Below, piece after piece: positions 47,085 to 55,387 of a DNA stretch of 64,000 bases. The notes under the pieces were generated by a model that ran no database searches, was not told the origin of the DNA, and was given only the letters and a program-made list of their open reading frames with translations. Within the stretch, counting starts at the first letter, position 1. Each line of letters starts with the position of its first letter. Both the position numbers and the translations under genes were made by a program. The DNA comes from Bradyrhizobium sp. WD16 (GTDB lineage: Bacteria > Pseudomonadota > Alphaproteobacteria > Rhizobiales > Xanthobacteraceae), in the NCBI RefSeq assembly GCF_024181725.1, contig NZ_CP028908.1, positions 1-64,000 on the forward strand. The letters are read 5' to 3'.

Positions 47085-47909
47085 TCACAACTGGATGAGT
47101 TTCGGCCGCTCCTGAAGGTCGCGCACCACCCCGATCGAACTCCATTTTCCATCGAGCTTGACTGCGGAAATCGACAACTCGACCCGGAATGGCGTGCCGC
47201 CCTTCTTCAGCGCCGTGACCTCGCGCGGCGTCCCGACCATCGGGCCTGTCCCGGTCTTCGCAAAATCGGCGAGCCCATGGACGACATACGGCAGATCCCC
47301 CGGGGCGGCCACCAGCCGGTGCAGATGGCTGCCGACCGCTTCGGCGCTCGAATAGCCGAATATCCGTTCGGCGGCCGGGTTCCAGAACGTCACCACGCCT
47401 TCCGAATCCATCGTGATGATGGCGTCGTGCGCGTAATTGGCGATGGCCCCGAGCCGCGCTTCCGCCGCGCGCGTCGCCTCCTTCTGCTTGCGGAGAGCGG
47501 CGGCATTCGCCGCCTCCGACAACGCCCGGCTCACCGCCGATGAGAGACGCGACAGCCGGTCCTTCAGGACATAATCGTTGGCACCGGACTTGATCAGGTC
47601 CACAGCCGCCTCGTCGTTCAGCACGCCGGTGACGATGATCAGCGGCAAATCCGGCGACTTCTCGTGCGCGAGGATGAGCGCCGAGAAGCCATCGAAGTTC
47701 GGGAGCTTGAAATCGGCCAGCACGATATCCGGCTTGAACTCGTCGAGCGCGGCCGTAAAGGTTTCCCTGGTTTCCACCCGCCGGGTCGCGATCGCGAGGC
47801 CATCCTTTCGAAGCGTCCGCTCCATCAGCTCGGCATCGGCGGGAGAATCCTCGAGGATCAACACTTTGACATCGGTATGGTGTATCTGATGTCCATCTGA
47901 GCTTGGCAT
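47085..47909 (-). CDS. Response regulator with REC and PAS domains
   Basis: About 274 aa from ATG 47909 (GGAGG upstream). A receiver domain (VKVLILEDSPADAELMERTL; phospho-acceptor Asp in IVLADFKLPNFDG; conserved Lys in YVLKDR) is joined by a helix to a PAS domain (ANYAHDAIITMDSEGVVTFW, then NPAAERIFGYSS). No output enzyme domain. Such proteins relay signals to partner kinases by contact. A relaxed FixK-type box lies 62 nt upstream. Confidence 0.87.
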   Translation of the reverse strand: MPSSDGHQIHHTDVKVLILEDSPADAELMERTLRKDGLAIATRRVETRETFTAALDEFKPDIVLADFKLPNFDGFSALILAHEKSPDLPLIIVTGVLNDEAAVDLIKSGANDYVLKDRLSRLSSAVSRALSEAANAAALRKQKEATRAAEARLGAIANYAHDAIITMDSEGVVTFWNPAAERIFGYSSAEAVGSHLHRLVAAPGDLPYVVHGLADFAKTGTGPMVGTPREVTALKKGGTPFRVELSISAVKLDGKWSSIGVVRDLQERPKLIQL

Positions 47910-47970
47910 TGCCCGCCTCCGCGATGGTCGATCATTCGGTGTATAGGTAGGCCGGCTTGCCTCCGCGACA

Positions 47971-47984
47971 TTGACCCAGCGCAA
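47971..47984 (-). promoter_or_regulatory. Relaxed FixK-type box TTGACCCAGCGCAA
   Basis: Fits TTG(A/C)-N6-(T/G)CAA, the form used by FixK2-type regulators, with one half-site base different from the exact dyads elsewhere in the window. It is 62 nt upstream of the REC-PAS start, a usual activator distance. Less certain than the exact boxes. Confidence 0.45.
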
Positions 47985-48151
47985 GAATTGACCCGGCGCA
48001 GGAAATGTGGCGTGCCGGGTTCCGTACGGGCCGGCTCAGCTCTCTTTGTGATCGATTAGTTATTCATCGTCAACGCGCGGTAGTATTACCGAGTACCGTT
48101 GAATTGCAACCGGACCCTGCGGCCAAGGCAACATCGGCGCCCAGTGCGACC

Positions 48152-48607
48152 TCACCGCGGCTTGGCCGGCGGACTGTTCACCTCCAGCCAGTACCGCGCG
48201 ACCACCTCGATCACGGAAGCGAACGATTCGAAATCGACCGGTTTGTTGACGTAGCTGTTGGCGCCCAGCTTGTACGCCTCCTCCTTGTCCCCGTTCACCG
48301 TGGACGAGGTCAGGACCACGACCGGCACGGACTTCAATCGCTCTTCGGTCTTTATGGTCCGCAGGACGTCCAGGCCGTCCACCTTGGGCAGCCTCATATC
48401 CAGGAAGATCACCGTGGGCCTGCTGGTCGCATCGCGCCCGGCATAAGCGCCTTGACGGAAAAAGAAATCCAGCGCTTCGCGGCCGTCCTTCAGCCAGATC
48501 AGGCGATCGGCGAGACCACGCTTCTTCAGGACGCGGATGAAGAGCTCGGCATCTGTCGCATTGTCCTCGATCAAAACGATGTCAAAGTCTGCATTCGGAT
48601 CAGGCAT
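48152..48607 (-). CDS. Single-domain response regulator, Rcp1-like
   Basis: Receiver protein of 151 aa (VLIEDNATDAELFIRVLKKR; VIFLDMRLPKVDG with the phospho-acceptor Asp; VLTSS; NKPVDF with Lys). The length and the extended loop (RQGAYAGRDATSRPTVIF) are typical of Rcp1-type regulators of phytochrome-like kinases. Its ATG overlaps the TGA of the kinase gene by 8 nt, so it is almost certainly its direct partner. Confidence 0.9.
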   Translation of the reverse strand: MPDPNADFDIVLIEDNATDAELFIRVLKKRGLADRLIWLKDGREALDFFFRQGAYAGRDATSRPTVIFLDMRLPKVDGLDVLRTIKTEERLKSVPVVVLTSSTVNGDKEEAYKLGANSYVNKPVDFESFASVIEVVARYWLEVNSPPAKPR

Positions 48608-51600
48608 CTTCAGCCTCCCTTGAAGGCAGGGCGAAATAGAAGCTGGCTCCTTCGCCCGGCCTGCCCTCCGCCCAGACCCGCCCCCCGTGCCGGGTCACGA
48701 TCTGCTTGACGATGGCAAGCCCGATTCCGGTGCCGGGGTATTCGTCAGGCCCGAGAAGCCGCTGGAACACGCCGAACAGCTTGCCGGCGTATTGCATGTC
48801 GAAGCCGATGCCGTTGTCCTTCACCCAGTAGATGGCTTCGCCGGCCTCGACCTTGCCGCCGATTTCGATGACGGCCTCGGGCTTGGGTGCGGTGAACTTG
48901 ATGCTGTTGTCGAGGAGACCGATCCAGACGCGCTGCAGCATGGCCGCATCGCCGCGCGCTTGCGGCAGCGGCTTGATGTCGATCTTCAGGTTCCGACCGG
49001 CGGTGACCGGCCTCAATTCGTCCAACGCGGAACGCGCCGATGTCTCCATATCGACCGCGACCGGGGTCATCTGCTGGCGGCTGGCGTGCGAGAATGCGAG
49101 AATGTCGTCGATCAGGCGCGACATCTTGACGGTGCCGTCGTGGACGACGCCGATGATGCGCTTGCCCTCATCGTCGAGCTTGTCGCCGTAGTCCTCGACC
49201 AGGAGGCGGGAAAAGCCGTCGATCGCCCGGAGCGGCGGCCGAAGATCGTGCGAGACCGAGTACGAAAACGCCTCGAGCTCGACGTTGGCGGCTTGCAGAT
49301 CCTGATTGGCCTTCGTGAGCTCGGCGGTGCGAACCTTCACGAGTTCTTCGAGATGCTCGCGGTGCCTGGCGAGTTCCTCGTCGACCCGCTTTCGCCCGCT
49401 GATGTCCACCACGCTGGTGACGAGGTAGGTCGGCCGTCCGTCCACGTCCCGGCCCCCGATCCGCGAACTCTCGTCGGCCCAGACCACCGAGCCGTTCTTG
49501 TGGAGGTAGCGCTTGATGAAGCGTATCGAATCTCGCGTGCCCGACACCAGCGCATCGATCTCCTTGCGGGTTGCGTCAATGTCGTCGGGGTGGGTGATGT
49601 CCTGCCATCTCCGGCCCTTGAGCTCCTCGTCGGCATAGCCGAGCATCCTGCAGAATGCGGCATTCGCCGTGATCTCCCCGGTCATGGCGGTGATCGAGTT
49701 GCCGACCGCGGCCTGCTCGAAAAGCGTCCGGAACCGGCGCTCGTTGTCGCGCAGCGCGGTCACGTCCCGTGCGGCGGCGAGGACACCGGCGACGTCGCCG
49801 TTCTCGTCGCGATAGATCGCCGCATTGAAGAGAACCTCCATGACCTTGCCCGTGGAGCTGAGCATCGCCAGCGCATGATCCGTCACGAAGCCCTTGGCGA
49901 AGGCATCGAGATAGGCCGCCCGGGCCCGTTCCGGCTCGGTAAAGACGCTGGAAGCGTCCGTCCCGATGAGCTGGGCGCGGGACCTGCCGGTAGCCTCCTC
50001 CGCCGCCTTGTTGACATCCAGGATCCGTCCGTCACGGCCGATCGCGATCATCGGATCGAGGCCCGCCTCGATCAGGCCGCGGGCATAAAGCGAGGCCCGC
50101 AGCGCCTCCTGCTTGGCCCGTTGCTCCGCGGCCTTGGCTCGTATCGCCGCCGTTCCGTAGGCGAGGTCCTCGGCAAGCTCGGTCAGCAGCCGGACCTCGT
50201 CGGCGTCGAACGCATCGGAGTCCCCCGAATAGACCATGAGCGCGCCATAGGTCTTGCCGTCCGCGCCGAGCGGCAATGTGGCGGACGAACGATACCCCTT
50301 GCGGGTGGCGTATTGCCGCCACGGCCCGAAACTGGGGTCGCTCGGAATGTCCCTGGCGACGACGACCCGCCCCGTCCGAATGGCCGTGCCGGTCGGCCCC
50401 TGTCCCCGTTCGACGTCGGCCCAGGAAATATCGGCCTGCCGGACGTAATCCTCGTCATCGCCGCCAATGGCCACCGGACGCACGGATTTTCCCACATCCT
50501 GCTGCGCGTAGCCGACCCATGCCAGCCTGTAGCCGCCGACCTCCACCATCGTCCGACAGACATCCGCCAGCAGGGCATCCTCGGAGACGGCGCGGATCAC
50601 CACGTTGTTGCAGGCGTTGATCATCCGAAGTGCCCGCACCGCGCGGAAACGGGACTCTTCGGCCCGCCGTCGCGCCGTGACATTGCGGGCGGCGGCGAAC
50701 ACCCCAGCCACCGCACCCGACTGGTCGCGGTAGACGCTGGCATTGTAAAGCACGTCCATGACGGCGCCGGATCTGTGCTGCAAGGCCAGCGGATAGTCGA
50801 CGACCTGGCCTCGGGCGAGAGCAAGCCGGTAACCGGCCCGGGCACTGTCCGGCTCGACAAAGAAATCGGCAAAATCGCGGCCGATGATCTGCTCGCGCCC
50901 GTAGCCCGTCGCCTCCTCCGTCGCCCTGTTGACGTCGGTGATCTTGCCATCGGGACTGATCGTCACCAGCGGGTCGAGGCTCGCCTCGACCAGGCTGCGG
51001 GCGTACCGCGCCGCTTCTCTCGCGTCCGATTCCACCCGCGTGCGCCCGGTGATATCCCGGACAGCGGTGGAGACCCCGACGATCTTGCCGGAGGCGTCCT
51101 TGATCGCCGACAGCGACAGGGAAACCTGGATCCGCTTACCGGCTTTGGTGATGCGTTCGGTATCGAGGCGTTCGACCGTTTCGCCGCGGACCAGCTTTTC
51201 AACCAGCGACGCGACTTCGTCCTGATGCTCCCGCGGAACGAGAATGGCGACATTGCGCCCGATCATCTCCGACGCAGCGTAGCCGTAAAGCCTCTCGGCA
51301 CCTCGATTCCAATCCGTGACATTCCCGTCGAGGTCGTTGCCGAGGACGGCGTCCTCAGTGGTTTCCACGAGGCGTGCCAGCCGCTCCCGTTCGGCCTCCA
51401 CCATCTCCAGATCGCTCAGGTCGGTGGCGACGGCGACGATCGTCTTCGCTTCGACGTCGAGCGCGCGCATCGTCAGGCGGCAGGGGAAAACCGTGCTGTC
51501 CGGTCGCTGCAATAAGACCCGGCTTTTGGCGAAGCCCCCGGCAGCCTGATTCAGCAGATGCTGCACCTTTCCGGCATCGCCACGAGCGACGAACCGGTCC

Positions 51601-51920
51601 AGCGTCGCGCCGATGACCTTGGCCAGATCGCACCCGACCATTTCGGCGAACCGGCGGCTGGCGTAAAGGATGACGCCGTCGGCGGCGAGCGTGACCGCGC
51701 CTTCGCCCATCGTGTCGACGATCGCCCGATCGCGCTGCCCGGCGCCCTTGAGCGCGGACGCCGGCTCGGCGGCGGGAGCGCTGACGGCAACGGCCTCGGC
51801 CTTGCCTGTCCTGGGCACGCGCAGCGCCTCCTCGGCCTCCCGCAGCGGGTGCTGCGATGCGGAGGATCTATTCCGCCGTCGTGTCTGTGGGTCCGGAGGC
51901 CGGGAAGAACGCCTTGTCAT
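48600..51920 (-). CDS. Multi-PAS/GAF sensor histidine kinase
   Basis: Cytosolic kinase of 1106 aa. Domains in order: PAS (about 60-170), PAS (180-300), PAS (305-430), GAF (440-610), PAS (620-735), PAS (740-870), coiled coil, HisKA with SHDLRPPLRAIDGFS (phospho-acceptor His891), HATPase_c (FGVFQRL, GTGIGLAIVKQI). The third and fourth PAS domains share LDP-DGRILDVN-AAEEATG and look like an internal duplication. No chromophore-binding Cys is obvious, so light sensing is unproven; the HisKA subtype and the Rcp1-like partner are those of phytochrome-like kinases. A D-A-C-B palindrome array and an exact FixK/FNR-type box lie upstream. Confidence 0.9.
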   Translation of the reverse strand: MTRRSSRPPDPQTRRRNRSSASQHPLREAEEALRVPRTGKAEAVAVSAPAAEPASALKGAGQRDRAIVDTMGEGAVTLAADGVILYASRRFAEMVGCDLAKVIGATLDRFVARGDAGKVQHLLNQAAGGFAKSRVLLQRPDSTVFPCRLTMRALDVEAKTIVAVATDLSDLEMVEAERERLARLVETTEDAVLGNDLDGNVTDWNRGAERLYGYAASEMIGRNVAILVPREHQDEVASLVEKLVRGETVERLDTERITKAGKRIQVSLSLSAIKDASGKIVGVSTAVRDITGRTRVESDAREAARYARSLVEASLDPLVTISPDGKITDVNRATEEATGYGREQIIGRDFADFFVEPDSARAGYRLALARGQVVDYPLALQHRSGAVMDVLYNASVYRDQSGAVAGVFAAARNVTARRRAEESRFRAVRALRMINACNNVVIRAVSEDALLADVCRTMVEVGGYRLAWVGYAQQDVGKSVRPVAIGGDDEDYVRQADISWADVERGQGPTGTAIRTGRVVVARDIPSDPSFGPWRQYATRKGYRSSATLPLGADGKTYGALMVYSGDSDAFDADEVRLLTELAEDLAYGTAAIRAKAAEQRAKQEALRASLYARGLIEAGLDPMIAIGRDGRILDVNKAAEEATGRSRAQLIGTDASSVFTEPERARAAYLDAFAKGFVTDHALAMLSSTGKVMEVLFNAAIYRDENGDVAGVLAAARDVTALRDNERRFRTLFEQAAVGNSITAMTGEITANAAFCRMLGYADEELKGRRWQDITHPDDIDATRKEIDALVSGTRDSIRFIKRYLHKNGSVVWADESSRIGGRDVDGRPTYLVTSVVDISGRKRVDEELARHREHLEELVKVRTAELTKANQDLQAANVELEAFSYSVSHDLRPPLRAIDGFSRLLVEDYGDKLDDEGKRIIGVVHDGTVKMSRLIDDILAFSHASRQQMTPVAVDMETSARSALDELRPVTAGRNLKIDIKPLPQARGDAAMLQRVWIGLLDNSIKFTAPKPEAVIEIGGKVEAGEAIYWVKDNGIGFDMQYAGKLFGVFQRLLGPDEYPGTGIGLAIVKQIVTRHGGRVWAEGRPGEGASFYFALPSREAEDA

Positions 51921-52068
51921 TTCGGCCGACCTTTGGACAACGCCCCGGGCACAAGATCAAACGCGACCAGCGCCCGCTCCTCGCCGGAACGATCGCCTCC
52001 GCGGTGCCGGATCGGCAAGGGCAGCTTCGTCACCATCATCGAAACACCAACGACTGTTCGCCTGCCTC

Positions 52069-52398
52069 CTAGTGTCCCGTTTCCAACGTTCGTATTCCTT
52101 TGCAGCAGGCGCTCATACGAACGTTGGAAACAAAGGGACACTAGCATCATTATGATTCTAGTGTGGTTTTGGATCTGACGCTCGTTCGAAGAACTCGCTG
52201 CAATATTGAAACGAGCGTCAGATCCACCACACTAGTGTCCCGTCTCCGAATTACCGCTTCGTTTGCCTCACGCTCGCACGGTCATTCGGAGACATAGGGA
52301 CACTAGCAAAATCAAAGTGCTAGTGTGGCGTATGTCTCGCAATTGCCTACGAGAGGGTTGCCGCGAAGGCGGTAGGCAATTGCGAGACGCCACACTAG
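52069..52398. repeat. Composite palindrome array D-A-C-B
   Basis: D 52069-52144, spacer CTAG-catcattatgatt-CTAG, A 52158-52235, C 52232-52306 (shares CTAG with A), spacer CTAG-caaaatcaaagtg-CTAG, B 52320-52398. Same order, orientation and spacers as the first four units at 43258-43586. C here has a stem mismatch (GAATTACC facing GGTCATTC). It sits between the large kinase start (51920, minus) and the FixK/FNR-like box at 52524. Confidence 0.93.
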
Positions 52399-52523
52399 TG
52401 GAAGGCATCGACGGTGCCTTGCGTACGGTATCGTTTCGGTCCGATCCGGCGAGGCATCGGCGGGTTCGGCCGCACCTGTCGGCAGAAGCCTGATAACGTT
52501 GCCCCGCCGAACCGGGCGCCGGA

Positions 52524-52537
52524 TTGAGGTGGATCAA
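52524..52537. promoter_or_regulatory. FixK/FNR-type box TTGAGGTGGATCAA
   Basis: Exact dyad 604 nt upstream of the large kinase start, with the D-A-C-B array in between, and 92 nt beyond the 3' end of the autotransporter gene. If it controls the kinase, the array lies in the leader transcript. It could instead drive a small transcript. Confidence 0.45.
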
Positions 52538-52628
52538 GCAGAGGTCGGCATGGATTGACCCGACGACCGGGCGCGCGAGGGAACCCGCCTGAAAAGGCGA
52601 CGAGATCATGGCCCGGCATACCCTGGAA

Positions 52629-54464
52629 TCAGAACCGCCAGCTCAGCTGGCCTCTGACGGAATTGTCCTGGGCGCGATCGGACAGGTTGCCGGAATAAGC
52701 AACGCTGACGATCACCTGCCGGCCGACCTGCAGATCGAAGCCGGCCTGGACCAGCGCGGCGTCGCGGGCCAGCGGCACGCCCGCGACCGTGAAAGGCGCG
52801 CCGTTGGCGGCGAAGGCGAGCGCGGCGGTCGGGACGAGGCCGCCGACGGTATGCTGCCAGGCGGCGGAGGCGCGCAGCGTCAGCAGCATGCCATAGGCCA
52901 GGTCGCAGGTCGTGGCGGCGCGGCTTCCAAGCGTCGTATAGCCGATATCGTCGCTGCCGCCGGAAGCCGACAGCGCGGCGAAGCCGGTGCCGCCGCTCTC
53001 GGTGAAGCCGCCGGTCTGCAGGTGCACGAAGGCGGCGCCGGCGAACGGCTCGACCGCGACCCCGCCGAACGTGGTGGCGTAGCCGATTTCGCCGAACGCC
53101 TGCGTCGTCGTCGCGCGATAGTTCGCCGCGGCGGCGTCGACGAAGCCGGTAAAGGCGATGCTGCGGCTGGCGTCGACCGCGCTGAAGCTCGCCGAGCCCG
53201 CGCCGCGCAAGCTCCAGGGACCGACGCTCGCGCCGGCATAGGTGGCGACATGCGCGGTCGCGATACCGGCGCTGCTCGTCCGGTCGCTGATGCTCAACGA
53301 CGAATTGGTGTAGCCACCGGCGATGCCGGCGAGGCCATTGCCTCCGAACCGGTGATCGAGGCCGGCGAACAGCCCGCCGAGATTGCGGCTGACGCCGGCG
53401 GCATCGCCGTCGCCCGCGATGCGGCCCCAGGCTCCGACACCCTGCGCCCAGACCATGGTCTGCGGCGCGGCAACCGCCGCGTCCGCCGCCCCCACCGCGG
53501 ACGCCGCCTCGCGATCGCCCGCATAGGCGAGCGCCGCCATCGGCGAGCCGCCACCGGCGACGAGCCCCTGCCGCAGCCGGCCGAGCACGGCCTCGCGCAG
53601 GAACAGGCTGTCGCCGAACATCACCGTCTTGACGCTGGCATGCACCTCGCCGCCGAGCTGCACCAGCGCGGCGCGCAGCGGCGCCGGATCGCCGTAGTTC
53701 AACAGGTCGAGGCTCTTGTACAATCCGTCCATGCCGGTGAACGGCACCGGATAGGGACCGCGGTCGAGCGCCGCGGCCACCGCCCCGGCATTGCCGCCGC
53801 CGGCATTCGGGCCGTACAGCAGCGCATAGGCGCCGATCGCCTGCCGGTTGATGTAGTCGGTCGCCGGCAGATATTGCAGGCCGAAGCAATTCGCCCCGCT
53901 GGGCGTGCCGGCGATCCACTCCTGGGCCGGACCGCCGCTGCCGCCGAAGGCGGGAGCGCCCATGCCGACGAGAACGCAGCTGCCCGCCGGCACCAGCACG
54001 ATGGTCTGCATCGTCGGCACCGCCGGCAGCGCCAGCACGTCCTTGATCTGCGCCGGCGTCAGGCCGCGCACGGTGCTGGGATCGGCGATGAAGGCGCGGT
54101 TGGGATCGCTCGACGGCGAGCAGGTCGGGCAGTAGAAGCGCACATACTGGGTCGGCACGCTGGTGACGACCATGGCGGCCGCGGCGCTCGCCACGAACGA
54201 CGGCACCGCCGTGCAGGACGACGGCAGAATATAGAGATTGGCATCCGCGCCGGTGGTGATCGACGGCACGAACGACGGCGGCTGACAGGCCGACGACGGC
54301 TTGTAGACGACGCCGCTGACGATCTGGCCCGGCGGCAGGGGCAGCGACGAAACCGACTGCGCCCGCGCGCCGTCGACATGGCCGGCGGCCAGCACGAGCG
54401 ACAGCGCGATCACCGCGCGCCTTGCAATCCTCCTCGAGGAAGATCCCTGCAGCATGCCGACCAT
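52629..54464 (-). CDS. Autotransporter-type outer-membrane beta-barrel protein, Cys-containing passenger
   Basis: About 611 aa from ATG 54464, with a signal peptide (RRAVIALSLVLAAGHVDGARA). The C-terminal 270 residues form an autotransporter-type beta-barrel (TMVWAQGVGAWGRIAGDGDA, then NLGGLFAGLDHRF and alternating strands), ending in ...QLSWRF with the terminal Phe recognised by the BAM complex. The passenger is only about 300 residues and holds at least six Cys (FYCPTC, SSC, GSC, NCF and others), unusual since most autotransporter passengers lack Cys. Role unknown, possibly a surface adhesin or enzyme. Confidence 0.75.
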   Translation of the reverse strand: MVGMLQGSSSRRIARRAVIALSLVLAAGHVDGARAQSVSSLPLPPGQIVSGVVYKPSSACQPPSFVPSITTGADANLYILPSSCTAVPSFVASAAAAMVVTSVPTQYVRFYCPTCSPSSDPNRAFIADPSTVRGLTPAQIKDVLALPAVPTMQTIVLVPAGSCVLVGMGAPAFGGSGGPAQEWIAGTPSGANCFGLQYLPATDYINRQAIGAYALLYGPNAGGGNAGAVAAALDRGPYPVPFTGMDGLYKSLDLLNYGDPAPLRAALVQLGGEVHASVKTVMFGDSLFLREAVLGRLRQGLVAGGGSPMAALAYAGDREAASAVGAADAAVAAPQTMVWAQGVGAWGRIAGDGDAAGVSRNLGGLFAGLDHRFGGNGLAGIAGGYTNSSLSISDRTSSAGIATAHVATYAGASVGPWSLRGAGSASFSAVDASRSIAFTGFVDAAAANYRATTTQAFGEIGYATTFGGVAVEPFAGAAFVHLQTGGFTESGGTGFAALSASGGSDDIGYTTLGSRAATTCDLAYGMLLTLRASAAWQHTVGGLVPTAALAFAANGAPFTVAGVPLARDAALVQAGFDLQVGRQVIVSVAYSGNLSDRAQDNSVRGQLSWRF

Positions 54465-54756
54465 CGCATCTTGAACGAGCTGATACCGAAACGAGCTGAT
54501 ACCGAACGGCTGATGGTCAGCCGATCGTCCCCCGAGTCTCTCCGCCCTGAGACCCGACGCGATCCTCCATGTTTTCGCGCGCATCCGCAATACTCCACAA
54601 CCGGTGGGCGGTATCACGTTCCCGCCCGGCGCCGTCGAAAGGCGTCGATCGGCGTATTACGCGGCGGGGCAGGTTCATTATCCCCGGACAAACCGTCAGC
54701 GGGAAACGCGGAATGGGCCAGGGTCGGAACGTTCCTGCGCCGCGTTTCGCGACAGC

Positions 54757-54770
54757 TTGACCCATGTCAA
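54757..54770 (+). promoter_or_regulatory. FixK/FNR-type box TTGACCCATGTCAA
   Basis: Exact dyad 44 nt upstream of the ATG of the small secreted protein and 293 nt upstream of the autotransporter start. The former is the better placed target. The rest of the 350-bp divergent gap shows no other clear signal. Confidence 0.6.
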
Positions 54771-54814
54771 CCGGCCAGCGCACAGACGTGATTGGAAGGC
54801 GGCGGAGGCCGATC

Positions 54815-55297
54815 ATGGCGAAGACATCGAGTTCGCTTGTTGCGGTAATCGCCGCCGTTGCACTCGCGGCCACCGCGGTGTCCGCGAAGGAACCGTCCCT
54901 GCTCGGCGGGAGCGTGTCCAGCCCCGGCCCTGGGACAGCCAGCACCGGCCTGATCGACGACATCGGCACAGCCGGCATCGTCAGGCCGCCAAATCCGGAC
55001 GGAATCGATCGCCTGCGGCTCGCCATCGACGTCGTGGTGCCATCGCCGCCGACCGCGGAAGAATGTATCTTGTGGGTTTTCAAGAATATCTGCGTTCCCG
55101 TCACGGTCACCGTCCTCCGGGAGGTGTGCGAAGAGGTCGCGCAGCCGGCGCCGACGCAGCAGCCGGCGCCGTCCACCACCGGAGCGCCGCCCGCCAAACC
55201 GATCGTGATCAAGGTCAAGAAGTGCAAGAAGGTGCCGCAAACGGTGACCAAGCAGCAATGCACACAGAAGCGCGTTTGCCAGAAACCCGGAAAGTAG
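54815..55297 (+). CDS. Small secreted protein with Cys and Lys-rich tail
   Basis: About 160 aa from ATG 54815 (GGAGG 8 nt upstream). A clear signal peptide (SSLVAVIAAVALAATAVSA) is followed by a Gly/Pro/Ser-rich segment, a hydrophobic strand with Cys (EECILWVFKNICVPVTVTVL, then REVCEEV), a Pro-rich linker and a basic tail with three Cys. I do not recognise the family. It is preceded by a FixK/FNR-like box and ends 8 nt before a broken palindrome C. Confidence 0.6.
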   Translation: MAKTSSSLVAVIAAVALAATAVSAKEPSLLGGSVSSPGPGTASTGLIDDIGTAGIVRPPNPDGIDRLRLAIDVVVPSPPTAEECILWVFKNICVPVTVTVLREVCEEVAQPAPTQQPAPSTTGAPPAKPIVIKVKKCKKVPQTVTKQQCTQKRVCQKPGK

Positions 55298-55305
55298 CCG
55301 TTTCG

Positions 55306-55358
55306 CTAGTGTCCCGTCTCCGAATTACCGCGTTGTTTGCCTCACGCTCGCATGGTAA
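55306..55358. repeat. Broken palindrome C
   Basis: Left arm, loop and five bases of the right arm of family C (CTAGTGTCCCGTCTCCG to CATGGTAA), then the match stops. The right arm and terminal CTAG are absent; the RAYT-type element begins within 30 bp. The insertion or a later deletion has removed the other half. Confidence 0.8.
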
Positions 55359-55387
55359 CGAATTTCGAATTTCGTAATTTCGATTTC

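Noticed and set aside
47988-48001. A second FixK-like site (TTGACCCGGCGCAG) next to the relaxed box
   Set aside because: The second half-site lacks CAA, so it does not meet even the relaxed pattern.
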